Shown here in pieces: positions 24,021 to 36,073 of a stretch of 64,000 nucleotides of DNA (within the stretch, counting starts at the first letter, position 1; every line of letters starts with the position of its first letter). The notes beneath the pieces were generated by a model. It saw only the letters and a list, made by a program, of their open reading frames with translations, had not been told where the DNA came from and made no database searches. This DNA comes from Drechmeria coniospora. Its lineage: Eukaryota; Ascomycota; Sordariomycetes; Hypocreales; Ophiocordycipitaceae. The stretch is taken from contig NC_054389.1 of the NCBI RefSeq assembly GCF_001625195.1, forward strand, positions 3,468,520-3,532,519. The letters are read 5' to 3'. The position numbers and the translations under genes were made by a program.

Positions 24021-24643
24021 ATCTCCTTCCTAGGCTTTCATGCAAGAAATCACAGTCTGCAGAATGTGGCGTGTGCCCAAAGACTAAGGGCATAGATAAA
24101 CGCTTGCTTGCTTAACACGTCCTTACGCATCTGATCTGACAATGTTACATTTCCGAGGCTTTTTTAGTAGATTCTTCGCATCTCGGGCATTCCAACTCAA
24201 GCCCTTGCTTTCTAGCGCTTTATTTCAGTCCAGCGTTCGAACTCCACGTTGCCTACAGCAGCCAGAGGTGTTGGCAACTTGCCCGACTCCTGGCTGACAG
24301 CATCGTCGCCACCAAGACGCTTTAGATACGACGGTACACGAAAGTCTCCCGTCCACAGTGTCAAATTACACCCAAGAGCACTCTGCTCACTCTCCCGCAT
24401 ATTCAAGCGGGATCACGTTTCCATTTTTTTGCCGATCGTCGGTAAGGGCTAAAATGGTCCCTCTCTGCTTCTCGCAGTCACTGGCTCCCGAACTTCCTTC
24501 CAGCCTCATTCACCTCCATCCAGCAGCACACTTCAAAGGTGCCACTAGAAACAAAAATCCAAGCATCGGATCCAAAGGTGCTTTCAGCAGTTCCTTGGGC
24601 GAATCTTCATTTGTTGCATGCGCTGTGCCATGTTGCCGTAAGA

Positions 24644-27600
24644 ATGGCATTCCAAACCAGCGTCCTCAGAGACGGGGAATGGGTGACGGAGACGGCAAAC
24701 TTTCAAGCCGCCCTGGAACAGGCAACAGCTTCCACAGTTGCCGCAGCTACCGAAGGGCCGGACATTGAAGGACGCTCCTTGCCTGTCGCATGCGGCATCT
24801 TGTCTAGGACTATTGTCGACAGCCCCGTCGCCTGTTGGATCCTTCCCGTCCGGCTGAGGTCCGAGACGCACAACGATGTTGCCTTCATCGGAGTAAGTGC
24901 TGCCATCTACACCAGCAAAGACTGCTTGCCTGGCTTGGCTTATGCATCAATCCTCGTGCAAAGACCGTTATTCCAGTCTTGTCCCTGCTAGAGCCAGTTG
25001 CAAGCCCGGCAGCCATGGAACACAACCAGACTGACCAACCTTTTGACAATAGGAACATTTTGTGCAAATCAACGAGCTTCGAGGTGACGGGCAGATGCAC
25101 CAAATTGTGCGTAAGAGCGACTTTGGTGCTAGAATCCGGAACGCAGTGGTCCTCGGAGACCCTTTACAGCATGGACTCGACGACGAAAACTCGAGCTTTG
25201 CCGTCGAGCCGGAGGGCTCTGATTGCTCAATGCCAGACGCAACAGTTCCGGCAACGGCAGACGCCAGCAAGCGATGCCTTCCTCCCCAGCTACTCGTGCT
25301 CATGCTGGAGTCTGGTGATGCCATCTTTCTATTTTTGAGGCGGCAGCCTGACAAGTCCCTTGACTTCGTCCTTGCAAGGCACACTCTTGCCAAGAAAATA
25401 CCCTACATGGGGTTTCATCTGGCAGTAGATCCGTCATCCCGCTACATGGCTTCTGCATCTGCCGATGGTCTATTTGTAACTTATGAGCTCGAGGCGATGT
25501 CTGCACTCAATGCGCAGTACCAGTCGCGGGGCACTTTCACCCCGGTTAAGGCTGTTCGTCTGCGGTCCATACACGGCGTCATCCACAAGCTTGGCTTCCT
25601 CTATCCCCAGCCTACAGAAGGCCGTCACATCATCTTGATCCTTCTCGTCGTTCGAAATGAGAGGAATCTCGGAGAGCCCGTCACTCGCATGCTCAACTAT
25701 GAATGGGAGGTCGGAGATGACCTCAAGAGCGTTTTTGCCGCGGAGAAGGTTGGCTACCGGTTGCCAAAAGAGCACGAGATGCCGCTTCTCTTTATTCCTC
25801 TGAAATTTAACAACTCCTTCTTCATTGTCTCCTCTAGCCTCATTGGCATCGTCAAGGACTGTCTCACGGGGTCGCCAGTGTTCGAGTCGTTGCGAACAGA
25901 TGCCCCTAGTCAAACTGGCTTATTTCACGGCACGGGGAGCCCAATTTGGACGGCATGGGCCAGGCCATTCCGACACAAGGGATATTTCGAGAGAACTGAT
26001 ATCATCTATCTAGGCCGAGAAGACGGCGTCATCGTCCATGTCGAGATGGAAGCTACAGATTTGGTGCCTTCTGTGACAAACGTGGGGTGCCTGGATTCCA
26101 ACATCAACACCGCGTTTGCTACTGCATACGACACCTTTTCCGATATTTTGATTATTGGTGGAGATAGTGGGCCAGGAGGTATATGGAAGGTATATGTGCA
26201 ATGACCCGATGTCAATCCCTATTCCGAATTGCTGCTCACGATATTTGTCAAGCTTGCGCCTCGCACCGAGCTCGAACAAGTGAGCGTTTTGCCCAACTGG
26301 TCGCCTGTTATCGATGCCACCGCGACTGTGCGGCATGCCGGTAACGCTGCCACGGCCACAGGCACTGGCGGAACGCAGTCTGCCACCGCCAGGCAGTCGA
26401 GTCTCCACGAGCCATGGACGCAGCCTGACACGTTGTTCACAGTGTCAGGCCGTGGAGTGAAGGGCAGCGTCACGCAGTGGAGGTGGGGTGTGCAGGCGCG
26501 CATTGGCCTGGAGGTGGAATCCGGTGAGCCAGTCAGACAGTCATGGGTACTGACACTAAGGGATGGAGAACGAAGAAGACTGCATGCGCTGCTCTCACTC
26601 CCTTACTCATCACTTGTGCTTCGATTTTCGGAAAACTTTGATCAGGTCGACTCACTCGGTGCAGACGATTCCCCCTTTGATCTTGCATCCAGGACACTGG
26701 CCGCTTGCGAAACGGCACAAGGCGGAATAGTCCAAGTCACGGAACGGACCGCTACCTCCATCAGGGGTGGAGAAATGTAGGTCGGACATTGAGCTGAACA
26801 GTCTTTCAGAAGAATGCTGACACAGACACAAGCACACGAGTTTCATTCGAGGAACTTCTCGGTCCGGATGTCGGCACAGTTGACAATGCCTTTGTTGCAG
26901 ACGACACAGTCGTCATATCCTCGCATGGCAGACGAGGTTCGCAGTTGCATACGTTTTCCCTCGCGGTCAAATTCAATCGCGACAGCACGTGGGACGTCCA
27001 GGGGGAGACGACTTGTGTCTCGCTTCTCACTGTCTCCAATCGTTTCTTCGTCGTTGCGGGCTCGATGCTGGACGGAAACCCATGGTTATCGGTCTACACA
27101 TTGAACGGATCAGTCATCGCAAGTCAAAGAGTTTCCAACGAGACCGGTCAGTATTATTCATGAATCCCTTTTGCATGGCCTTGCGATAGCTAGCACGGCC
27201 AACATGTATTGGAGGGGCGGCTGACAATCATCACGGACGGGTAGGCATCCGATTTGAGGCACTGACGAGCTTGTGCGCCATCCACCAGGACAAAGGCGAA
27301 GTGCACATCGCCGCAGGGACCAGATGCGGCCACCTCCTCAACATCAAGCTCCCCGGTCAAGAGTCCGAGGAAATCACCTGGACCGCCGAGACCATTGGGC
27401 TCGCACCGGTGGAAGTGTCACTCGCATCCAGCTCATTCAACGGCACGGGCACGGCGCTCATGTGCTGCGATAATGCGCTCACGGTGATGACCGACTTCTC
27501 GAAGCGTGACGGCAAGTTCAGACGGAAGCATGCCGTTTGGCTGACGGATGCAAACGACGCGTCGATGCCCTCGCCCCCCGTGCATTCGGTCTGCAGCCTG

Positions 27601-29076
27601 AAGCGAAACTTGTCTCGCTATTCCGGACACCTCTCTCTGATGGTTCAGGCTGGATCCAGGCTACTTCTGGCCGAGACCTGGCCTCACGTCGGACTTGTTC
27701 CCAGAAGCATACCTATCGAGGGCACGCCGACGAGGATCATCTACTCACAGACGTGGGATTGCTTGGTGATAGCGCTACTTAAACATAATCAGCCGACTTT
27801 GGCGTTTGTTGACGCCGAATCGGGCGAGATAATATCGGTGCCATCGGACAAGGATGGGAATGCCTCCGAGTTCATATCAGGCCTTGGCCACGTCGGTGAC
27901 AGAATCTACGGCTTGCATGAGTGGCTGTACACCAAGGCCGGCAAGACCTTCTCATTCATCTTAGTAGCTACCAAAGACGGGCGGTTGCTCATCGTATCCG
28001 TGAACAAGATGAAGAGCAGGCCACAAGAGGGACAGGCGACACGGCTACACTATTGGACGCGGCACAAGAAGGTTATCGGGCGGCCGATCTATTCGGTCGT
28101 CGGAGATGACCAAGGCATCGTGTTCTGCGCCGATAGGACACTTCACTGGGAGGTCCTGGACCTGGTCGAGAAAAGACTGAAGCCGATGGGTAAGTACGAG
28201 CTGGACTCGGCGGCGATCTCGCTCCGTCTAGTGCATGGAACTATATTCGCCCTGACGACGATGCACTCATTGGAGATTATCGGATATCGCTACATGGCAG
28301 ACGGAAATGAAGGCATGGCCCTCATGCACTCGGATCGAGTCTCGAGGAGGACGGTCCACATGATGTCTGCCGGGTGTCCGACCGACCGACATGGCCGCTG
28401 GCCCGTCACCCTGCTTTCCGATCAAAAAGGCGGCTTCGCGGGAATTCGGATTCCTTGGGGCCAACATGGCAAGGAGTTTGCCACAGTCTTCGAAGGCGCG
28501 TTGCCGCAGTCGGTGAGGCGCTTTGTGGGTGCTCGAAGCCGACCGTTTTGGCTAGCGGGTGAAGGCCACGACGTTCGCTTCGGCACGCTGCCCAGCGGTA
28601 GCGACGGTGTAGAGATTTTTGGATTCTCACTCAACGGTTCCCTTCAGCATTTCACACTGATCGGCATCCAGCTCTGGCGGTTCTTGCACTTGATCCAGAA
28701 GATGGCAAGCTCGGCTCTGGACGGCCATGGCTCAGCGACAGCCACGGTATCCATCAAGGCGGCAGCCGAAGGCGTGAAAGATATGAGGGATGAAACCGGC
28801 GGTGATGACGAGGGCGTGCGTTCAGCTTCCAGGCATCCTACACTGATGCACATTGACGGAGACATGATTGAGCGCTGCTGCCGCCGGTGCTCACTGGGAC
28901 AGCTGGTCGGTACCACTGACGGATTTATTCTATTCTGCCAATATCTGGACGGTCTGGACGGCGGGCGGCACACGCAAGGCTTTCGAAGCGAAGAGATATC
29001 AGAGTCGGTGAGACGTGAACGATATCTCGCGCTCGGGGACGAGATCCTGGAGTATCTATTCCGGCCTGTGATTTAG
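24644..29076 (+). CDS. MMS1_N/DDB1-CPSF160-like beta-propeller protein
   Basis: My model has five exons (24644-24892, 25053-26189, 26253-26776, 26833-27146, 27245-29076) and 1351 residues. The start ATG gives MAFQTSVLRDGEW. Exon 2 opens EHFVQINELRGDGQMH and reads through propeller-like strands (for example YMASASADGLFVTYELEAM and FERTDIIYLGREDGVIVHVE). The last exon ends ERYLALGDEILEYLFRPVI. The layout matches fungal proteins with an MMS1 N-terminal domain, relatives of DDB1, CPSF160 and Rse1. These act in Cul4/Rtt101-type ubiquitin ligases, mRNA 3' processing or splicing. The exact role cannot be told from the sequence. Exon junctions 1-2 and 4-5 are clear. The exon 3-4 junction uses donor GTAGGT and an AAG acceptor, chosen because it alone keeps the phase. 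Confidence 0.72.
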
Positions 29077-30144
29077 GCGACAAATTATATGCTCCTTTGC
29101 TCGTGCCATGCCACAAGATTGGTCTTGGGGCCTCTGATTGCCCAGGAAGGCTTCGGGGAGTTGCATTTGCCGGCTTACTAGAGGGCCGCTGGGTTTCATG
29201 GCCCATGTCGTGCCTTTGACAACAGATAGCGTAACCTTCACATCCATCGTGCCGTCCAAATATGGACTAGAAAGCAACCTCTGCTGGGTAAGTACGTAGC
29301 ATCCTGTCTGTTCAAGACAGTTCCCCATCGTCACATCAGAATGCTTATTCACTAAGTCTCCTTGGATTAATTTACCAAATTCAATCGATATAGTAATGCG
29401 TGCATGTCCTCTACGAAGCCGGCCGTTCGCTGTCAACTTCAGATGTAGCGATGTAAGCGTATGATGGTATGGCCAGCTGTTGGCGCACGGACCTCCAGCA
29501 GCTGAAGGCTCATGCTTCATAGTAACATTGCATATACAATTACTATCACCTCCATACCAATGATTAAAATTTCATGTGGTATATTGGTATGGCTGCAAAT
29601 ATATCTAGCACAACGTTGTAACCCGTCCTCATGTGAAGAAGCAGTGCGCGCTCCTTTGTGTACTTACAGTAAGTATAACGTTGAAGTACGGTTACTGAGT
29701 GTTACAGGAGGGTCGTATTTGCCTTGGCAACGCCCTAGTTGACATTGGTACATTGATTCTACGTACAAAAGTGATGTTGGATTGCTATTACAGTGTGGGG
29801 TGGTCGTTGCACTTTGTAATTTAAAGCAGCAGTACGACGAATACGGAGTACGGAGTGATAATACCTACGTATTACTGACAATCGTCAAGTTGTAAAGTGA
29901 CTCTAGTGGATTATTAGCAAGTACTGTAGGTTCTCTCCAAGTACGCAGTACAAGCCCCTCCATTTGCATGTGTGGAGTACGCCTAAGTGCTTACGTAAAA
30001 GGCAATAACTCACAGATAATGCTCGCATCCCATCTCCGACACTAATCTTCGAAAACAACATCCAGTTGCACTGCTGCTGCTGCTGCTAGAAGTCATTTAC
30101 ACAGGGTCGTTCAAACACACAAAACCCCATGGAAACAATGCATC
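29077..30144. other. Intergenic region
   Basis: This is the 3' flank of the MMS1_N gene and the promoter of the RRN11 gene. GTAC words occur at 29820-29990 (for example tacggagtacggagtg). A CTG tract lies near 30072-30088. A 154-residue antisense frame at 29056-29520 has no recognisable domain and is not called. Confidence 0.5.
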
Positions 30145-31440
30145 ATGAACAAACGGAAAAGAAGCCGTTCCATTGCCATTGAGGCCACACACAGCTTACC
30201 ACCCAGCTCGTCAAGTGTTCCCGATGGTATCATCAATCCTTTCAACCGCTCGCCAGCTGAGCGACGTCAACTGTCAGTCGCGGGGCTTCTAGACACAGAA
30301 GAAGATCCGACGCTTGAGATAAAATATTTCCCCCATCGCGGTTTTGAGACAGGAATTGCCGAGGATGATCATGGCCTTCGGCTCGAGCCACTGGGCAGTG
30401 GCGAAGATTGGGATGCAGGAACGAGTTCGTCACCGGCAGACAAAAGCGTGCAACGAAAATCGGCTTTCGATCAAAGGGGTGGTCACTTCGATACCCTGCT
30501 CCGACTCACACACCAATTTCTCGATAACGGAGACATGGTCAAAGCCACACGAGCGTATGATGTCCTCCTCCAGCTTCGACCTGGCTCCCGGACCATGGAC
30601 GTCCGACAACACAGCATGTGGGCCATCGGCGCAGAACTCCTGATGAGGCAGTGCGAGAATGAGCCATCACAGGACAAGAACGGTGAAGAGAGTTCGTCGA
30701 CTCCGACGCCGACTCCTGAGATCAGCCGAGGCCGTGGGCTCCCATCGTGGGGACAACCGACCAACCTCGAAAGGGTCAAGGCCTACTTTGAAGCACTCAT
30801 TCAACAACACCCGTACGATCACAAATTCCCCCGCAACGTGTCGGCTCTAGAATTCCACCTCGCCTTGCTCGGTTGTGAGATATACAACATCCATGCTGAA
30901 CAACAGTCTGCTCTGGCTCGTCTTCCCGTCCACGCTGAACCGGCTTGCCGAAACCCGCAGCCGTCCCCGGCAGGTAACCCAGAGAACGCGCAGACGAGGG
31001 TCCCAGGCCTGGAGCCGAGAGACTTCGCCGGCCACGCGGAGGGTCCTGATGGCGAATCTAATGTCAACCCTTTCGAAGATTCCATTCGCAAGCAGGCCCT
31101 GGCTGGCATGCGCGACATCTCCGACAGAATGGATTCGCTGATGCAGGAGCTTCCATACCGCAAGAACAACCAATTCCTCCGGCTTCGCGCGACTGCCGCC
31201 TTGTACATGGCAGACTTGCTCGTCCCACCGTCGTCGCAAATAACTGGCGCGAATCATCATGAGGCAAGGCGGCAGCAGCGGCAGGTAGCCATAGACGCCC
31301 TGAAGCGGCTTGCCGAGAATGGCGGAGCGCTGGACTCGATCGCCCAGGATATCCTGGACGGTCAAGAAGATGAGGAAGAAGGACTTCCGTCGCCGCCGGC
31401 ACGATGCTTGTCTCTCACTCTCCCCATTCGAGGCCCGTAA
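30145..31440 (+). CDS. RRN11: RNA polymerase I core factor subunit Rrn11
   Basis: Single exon of 431 residues. The N-terminal segment INPFNRSPAERRQLSVAGL followed by FPHRGF is typical of fungal Rrn11 proteins. A TPR-like helical block follows at about 110-165 (HFDTLLRLTHQFLDNGDM, then KATRAYDVLLQLRPGS). A second helical segment has RVKAYFEALIQQHPYD and LEFHLALLGCEIYNIH. The middle is Pro/Glu-rich and disordered. Rrn11 with Rrn6 and Rrn7 forms the core factor that loads RNA polymerase I on rDNA. The ATG follows a leader containing a CTG tract. Its stop lies 125 bp from the stop of the convergent EED gene. Splicing just before the stop (GTAAGA at 31437) cannot be excluded but is not needed. Confidence 0.82.
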   Translation: MNKRKRSRSIAIEATHSLPPSSSSVPDGIINPFNRSPAERRQLSVAGLLDTEEDPTLEIKYFPHRGFETGIAEDDHGLRLEPLGSGEDWDAGTSSSPADKSVQRKSAFDQRGGHFDTLLRLTHQFLDNGDMVKATRAYDVLLQLRPGSRTMDVRQHSMWAIGAELLMRQCENEPSQDKNGEESSSTPTPTPEISRGRGLPSWGQPTNLERVKAYFEALIQQHPYDHKFPRNVSALEFHLALLGCEIYNIHAEQQSALARLPVHAEPACRNPQPSPAGNPENAQTRVPGLEPRDFAGHAEGPDGESNVNPFEDSIRKQALAGMRDISDRMDSLMQELPYRKNNQFLRLRATAALYMADLLVPPSSQITGANHHEARRQQRQVAIDALKRLAENGGALDSIAQDILDGQEDEEEGLPSPPARCLSLTLPIRGP

Positions 31441-31565
31441 GACGCAGGTGCTGGACGACATGCAAATGCTTTCCTCTTGTCCCGTGCAGCACGTACAGTA
31501 GGCATGTAGACGGTGGTGACAGACCGCGTTCCTGGTCGATTTCCAATCTTTCCTGCCGAGTACTC

Positions 31566-33696
31566 CTAGGCCATAGCGTTCACCTGAGCCGGGCCGGGCG
31601 CCTTCTTGGCCCAACGCTGCAATATCAGCGTTGTGTTGGAGCTTCCCACCACAACGCACCAGTCGCCGCCCGGACTCCACGCCACCTGCCGGCCGACAAA
31701 GTTGGCCGAAGATGACTCCGTCCTGTGCGCTCGCAGCGGCTCCTGCGGGTTTTCCACACTGTACCTGGCGGACCACGACTCCATCGTCTCCTGGTTGAAG
31801 TCTCCGCCACCATGCACCGGCTCCTGTCCCGACTCAGGCCCCGACTCCTGCCCTGACGGCAGCCTCCCTTTGTCACGGCCTGGAGTGCGTGACATACCCT
31901 TCTTGCCGTCAATCTTTTGCCTGGGAAAAACGGGTTTGAGCCAGGTCGGCAGCTGAACAACCTCGGTCTTGTCACGCCGTGGATCTTGCAGCTTCCTCAT
32001 GAGATGACGGTATTCCGTTAACCTCTCAAAGTCCCAAAACAAAACGTTGCCTGCCGCGTTGCAGAAGGCAAGGACCGCATTCTGCCCAGGAACATGGTGC
32101 ACCTTGAACCTCATGAAAAACTGCGGACCGCAGTTGGGCGTGTGGAACTCTAGCAGGCGTGTATACTGAGCGGGACACGAAGGTGACGTTACCGGAACGA
32201 ACGCCGACCGCGTAAGTCTGGTGGTATCTTCGTTATTGATTGGCACCACACTCTGTGGCGTCGGTGCATCGCTCGGCAGGGGGTAAGAAGCGTCAGAGGA
32301 GAAGCCCTCTATTCTCCAGAACGCGATGACACCGTCATGGCAGGCTCTGGACAGGACTTGGTCGCCGAAAAAAGCCACACTGGCAAAGTTATTAGCCTCC
32401 TCACTTGCGTAAGATACAAGCGGTCTCGTCACCGGCGCCATACCAATCTACGATGCCGCTGTGGACTGCCGAGGTCGAGAAATGAGGGTAGTGAACTTGA
32501 ATGGGCGCCGTGATTGGCGTGGTTGGGAGGTCCGGAATCGTCCACTAAGCGAAGTGATTTGAGTATTGCATCATGCATGTGATTTGTCCGCAAACAACAT
32601 GGGGACATACTAGGTTGATGACCTGGTCGTGGCCTGAAGACAGTAGGTACCGACCGGTGTCATGGAACGCCTGAAGAGAATCAGAACCTCAGCCCTCTTG
32701 TTGGCGTCCGAAAGGAGCGGGGGGGCAACTTCATACCAAGCTCAGAAGACTGCAAGAATGTCCCTCTCCTGCGAGGATACACAGACACGGCTGTTTTCGG
32801 TGTGTCCTATTTATACTCCATATCCGAACACTCGTATCATCTGAGGCTGATGCAATGACGTCCGGATCCACGGGGGAAGTCACCAGGTCATTCACGGCCT
32901 TAGGGGGGGTGGGAACGTTAGCAACAAGAAGATGAAGGTAGTAGATTCGGAGGAGAACGTACACCTCCATGACCGACCAAGCACTTTCGACGCCCAATCA
33001 ATTAGCTTCGGGAGTCTGGATCCGACTGCATAGGGAACGTACCTCCACCAAGCTGCCATCGGAGGAGTCGTAGATTTTGACCTTGGCATCAACGCCACCG
33101 ACACAGATGCAAGGAATTCCAGTGATGGGATGCCTGGACCAAGTGCAGCAGCAGCTTGATGCCTCGTCCTGCGAAGTGTATCATTGTCGTTAATATGACA
33201 ATAAGTGAAACGGTGCAGGGGACCTACGTCGTCGTCTCTGATGATGTTGATGACCTCTAGAGGATTGGCATCCCCAGAGTTTTGGGCCAATTTACAAATA
33301 ATAATCTGAGGGAGACATGAGCATGGTCAGTTTACGACGTAGCAGATGGCGGCACGTACATGCTTCTTGCTAATGGCAGCGAAGACGGGATCGCAATCGA
33401 GTGGCTGAAAGGGGCAAAACTTGACATCGAAGAACTCTGCAGAAAGAATGTAGCCGTTAGACGTCGTGGCTTCGTTACGCATAAAACGATCATCCTTCTT
33501 GTCAGGACAGAGCGAGAGAATCTTGCCTGCAACGACATCGTCGACTTCCAAAAATCGGGTATCGTTCTGAAGGAACGGTTAATGAGTGGGCTGTGACAGG
33601 ATGGCAAAAGCCCAGGCATCTCCAGGTTATCACCTCAAATCCAAAGGAGACACGCAACCTTGGCAGCTCAAAAGGACTGTTTGAAGAAGCTGCCAT
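31566..33696 (-). CDS. EED: Polycomb protein EED homologue (PRC2 WD40 subunit)
   Basis: Eight exons (33696-33634, 33566-33360, 33305-33228, 33168-33043, 32898-32737, 32670-32611, 32544-32444, 32379-31566) give 536 residues, and all phases close. WD40 blades are clear: GIPCICVGGVDAKVKIYDSS, ASASDDTSVRIWSI, GRYLLSSGHDQVINLWTIP and GDQVLSRACHDGVIAFWRIE. The last blade ends the protein at GSSNTTLILQRWAKK. EED binds trimethylated H3K27 and stimulates the Ezh2-type methyltransferase of PRC2, which silences facultative heterochromatin in fungi such as Neurospora and Fusarium. The last intron (donor GTATGG, branch GCTAATAAC, acceptor GCCAG) restores GIVDCVAFFGD. The open frame beginning with ATG at 32441 starts inside that intron and is not the real start. 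The C-terminal third has a low-complexity Ser/Gly/Glu insert. Confidence 0.92.
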
Positions 33697-35013
33697 GACG
33701 GAGGGACGAATGGCAGGCGGTGGTGCCCATCAGTATTGTTGACAAGATATCTGGCTGGGGCCGCTTGTTTCTGCGGCGGGGGATGGCGACGGAGGAGTGC
33801 GAAATGAATAATGCTTCGCGTTTTGGCCGAAAATTTTACGGTATTATTTTTCTGTAGCAAGCACAGACACGCCGAGAGTCGTGACAAGCTATTGCCGCGT
33901 TCGTGACGACGTTGATGGTGAGTTTGGAAGCGATTTGCACCTTGCTTGCACCGTCGGGCCGATGGAACAATCTCCACTTGGTAACTGAACTGTACGAAGT
34001 GTATTGGTGTCAAGATGGGGAACCGTGCCAGTGACGGTGAACCATACGAGATCTTTTCATTGAGTTTGCATAAGTCGACAATGCCAAAGGCCAAAGTGCT
34101 TCATTTACGGTCTGGTTTGGGGACTACAAATGTTGCATAGCGAACGAGTGAGAGATACAACGTGCGCAAGTACCTACCTAGTACCTAGTACAGTACCTTT
34201 CGTCATGAACCATGAACCGACAATACAAATAAACACTGTTAGTAAGTACATGTACTTACATACATGTAAGTACGGAGTACGGAGTACAAGTAATACTACA
34301 GTACTTACTAAACGTTCAGTACTTACGTACAGTACGGAGTGCAAGTACGGAACACACTCAGAAAGTACTTAGGTAGGTACTTGCGTACCTGTGCATTCAG
34401 CACCTAGCCTCCTGAACAAGTACTGCGGATACTCCGTAGCCGATAATACCAGGTCGTTTCCGCAGTAGCTACGGAGTAAGTACAAGCAAGTAAGTATGTA
34501 CTTATGTACTCCGTATGTACGGAGTACTTGCAATGAATTAATAACTCCGTACAGTAATAACTTAATACCTGTCGACAGCTCAAGTACAGTACTTCTACTG
34601 TTAATTACTGGGCGGACGAGGGACAGCACTAAGGATGGAGATAGTTAGTACTCCGTACCTAGTACCGACCAGCTATCAGCTCTGCAGTACACATACCTGA
34701 GCAGGCACAGTTGGACACGTCGCTCGCTTTCTTGCTCTGATACCACGCATCGCGCAGACAATACAGCAGCCTACCCCCCACTCCTTCAGATTTGCGCTTC
34801 ATTACCAGTGTGCAGTCGAATTGTGCCTCAAGTCCGGCTTGTACTACTCATTCTACTGCAAACAGAGGTATTCACGTCCCGTGCTGTTTGGGAATCACGC
34901 CAGTTCACCACTCGACCTCTACCTACAGTACCACCGACCCAGCCGACCTTCCATTGCGTCCTCCCTGAAGCTGCAATCGGCCCACACATCAACCACCCGA
35001 AGCAAAATCTACG
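33697..35013. other. Divergent promoter region between EED and YIP4-like genes
   Basis: A 1.3 kb spacer with a dense GTAC-word island at 34170-34690. No gene is evident. Confidence 0.55.
34170..34690. repeat. GTAC-word palindromic repeat island
   Basis: One of the densest islands in the window. It contains tandem GTACGGAGTACGGAGTAC near 34271-34290. It also has a perfect inverted repeat at 34507-34526 (TACTCCGTA, two-base centre, TACGGAGTA). Many GTAC, TTAC and AAGTAC variants surround these. It lies in the shared promoter of EED and the Yip4-like gene. Confidence 0.8.
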
Positions 35014-36073
35014 ATGGCCTCGTCCGGCGCGACGGACACGTACGGTCATCCGAACCTGGGCGACGAGGATATGATCGATCCCGATGATGGTACGTGCCGC
35101 CGTATTGGCTGTCCTGCCAACCAGAGCTAGCTGCGCGTGCGGCACTGACGGAACCAGCCGATCTCAATGACTTCGACGACCCTATCGGCACGCGCCAGCA
35201 GCTCGCCGGAAACATCGGCTCCGGTGCTTCCTCCCGGCCGTTGAATGAAAGCTACTTGACATCGTCGATCCCGGGCGAGGATCGCAGAGCGCCGCAAAAC
35301 ACCATCGACGAGACAGTATGGGAGACGCTACGGCGCGACCTTCTTGCTGTTTGGGCGAAGCTGAGAGAAGTGCTGTACCCTCGATACTTGCTGGGCGGCA
35401 CCGTCTTCGATTCCGAACGGGGCCTTCGCGGCGCCTACTCGAACATTCGTGGCGCCGGCGTGACGGGCGCTCGGGACGAGCTCACCGGGCTGGCCAGCCG
35501 AGTCATGGATGCCGAAGCGCTGCTGCAGAGCAACCTGACTCCCGGCTTGCGTGACTGGGATCTATGGGGGCCTCTGATCTTTTGCCTGCTCCTGAGCCTA
35601 CTTCTCAGCTTCACCGCCCGCGCCGACCAAAAGGATGCCGTCTTCAGCGGCGTATTTGCCATGATCTGGCTCGGGGAAGCGGTCGTTACGCTTCAAATCA
35701 AGCTCTTGGGCGGCAACATGTGCGTTGGAGAGCCTACCCCGACCCTTCGTTCCTTGCCTTTGCTTGATATTTGCATTTGCCCATGTCGGGACCAGCATGC
35801 TAACTGGAGACTCGTCAACGCAGTTCATACGCGCAGAGCGTTTGCATCATTGGCTACACCCTGTTTCCCCTGGTACTTGCCGCCCTCATGTCAGCTCTGA
35901 AGCTGCACTGGGTCGCGCGGATACCAATCTACCTCGTCCTCATCTCCTGGTCCCTCGCGGCTGGCGTGAGCATTCTGGGTGGTAGCGGCGTCGTGAAGAA
36001 CCGAGTCGCCCTTGCCGTGTACCCGCTGTTTGTTTTCTATCTAGGCCTCGGTTGCCTCTGCTTTATCAGCTAA
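35014..36073 (+). CDS. YIP4: Yip1-domain Golgi membrane protein, Yip4/YIPF6 type
   Basis: Three exons (35014-35089, 35158-35719, 35824-36073) give 295 residues. The N-terminal 110 residues are acidic and soluble (DADLNDFDDPIGTRQQL). NTIDETVWETLRRDL and LRDWDLWGPLIFCLLLS are conserved entry motifs of the YIPF6 branch. Five hydrophobic segments follow in the C-terminal half, including LLLSLLLSFTA, QSVCIIGYTLFPLVLAALMS, IPIYLVLISWSLAAGVSI and the last YPLFVFYLGLGCLCFI. Yip1-family proteins bind Rab GTPases and act in ER-Golgi vesicle transport. Both introns have good signals (ACTGAC branch with CCAG, then GCTAACT branch with GCAG). The ISYAQSVCIIGY junction matches the family. Assignment to Yip4 rather than another Yip paralogue is by overall pattern. 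Confidence 0.86.

Larger units (their letters stand above)
22470..24643. other. Intergenic region between divergent RRN7 and MMS1_N genes
   Basis: This 2.2 kb divergent spacer holds two GTAC-word islands (22830-22950 and 23640-24020) around an AT-rich centre (about 23020-23200). The only open frames are short and domain-free. Confidence 0.55.

Noticed and set aside
29056..29520. 154-residue ATG frame antisense to the end of the MMS1_N gene
   Set aside because: No recognisable domain or splice partners, and it runs into the 3' end of a supported gene.
32381..32441. ATG at 32441 as start of the EED gene
   Set aside because: It lies inside an intron with clear donor, branch and acceptor. Splicing restores a conserved WD40 blade and upstream exons with the rest of the propeller.
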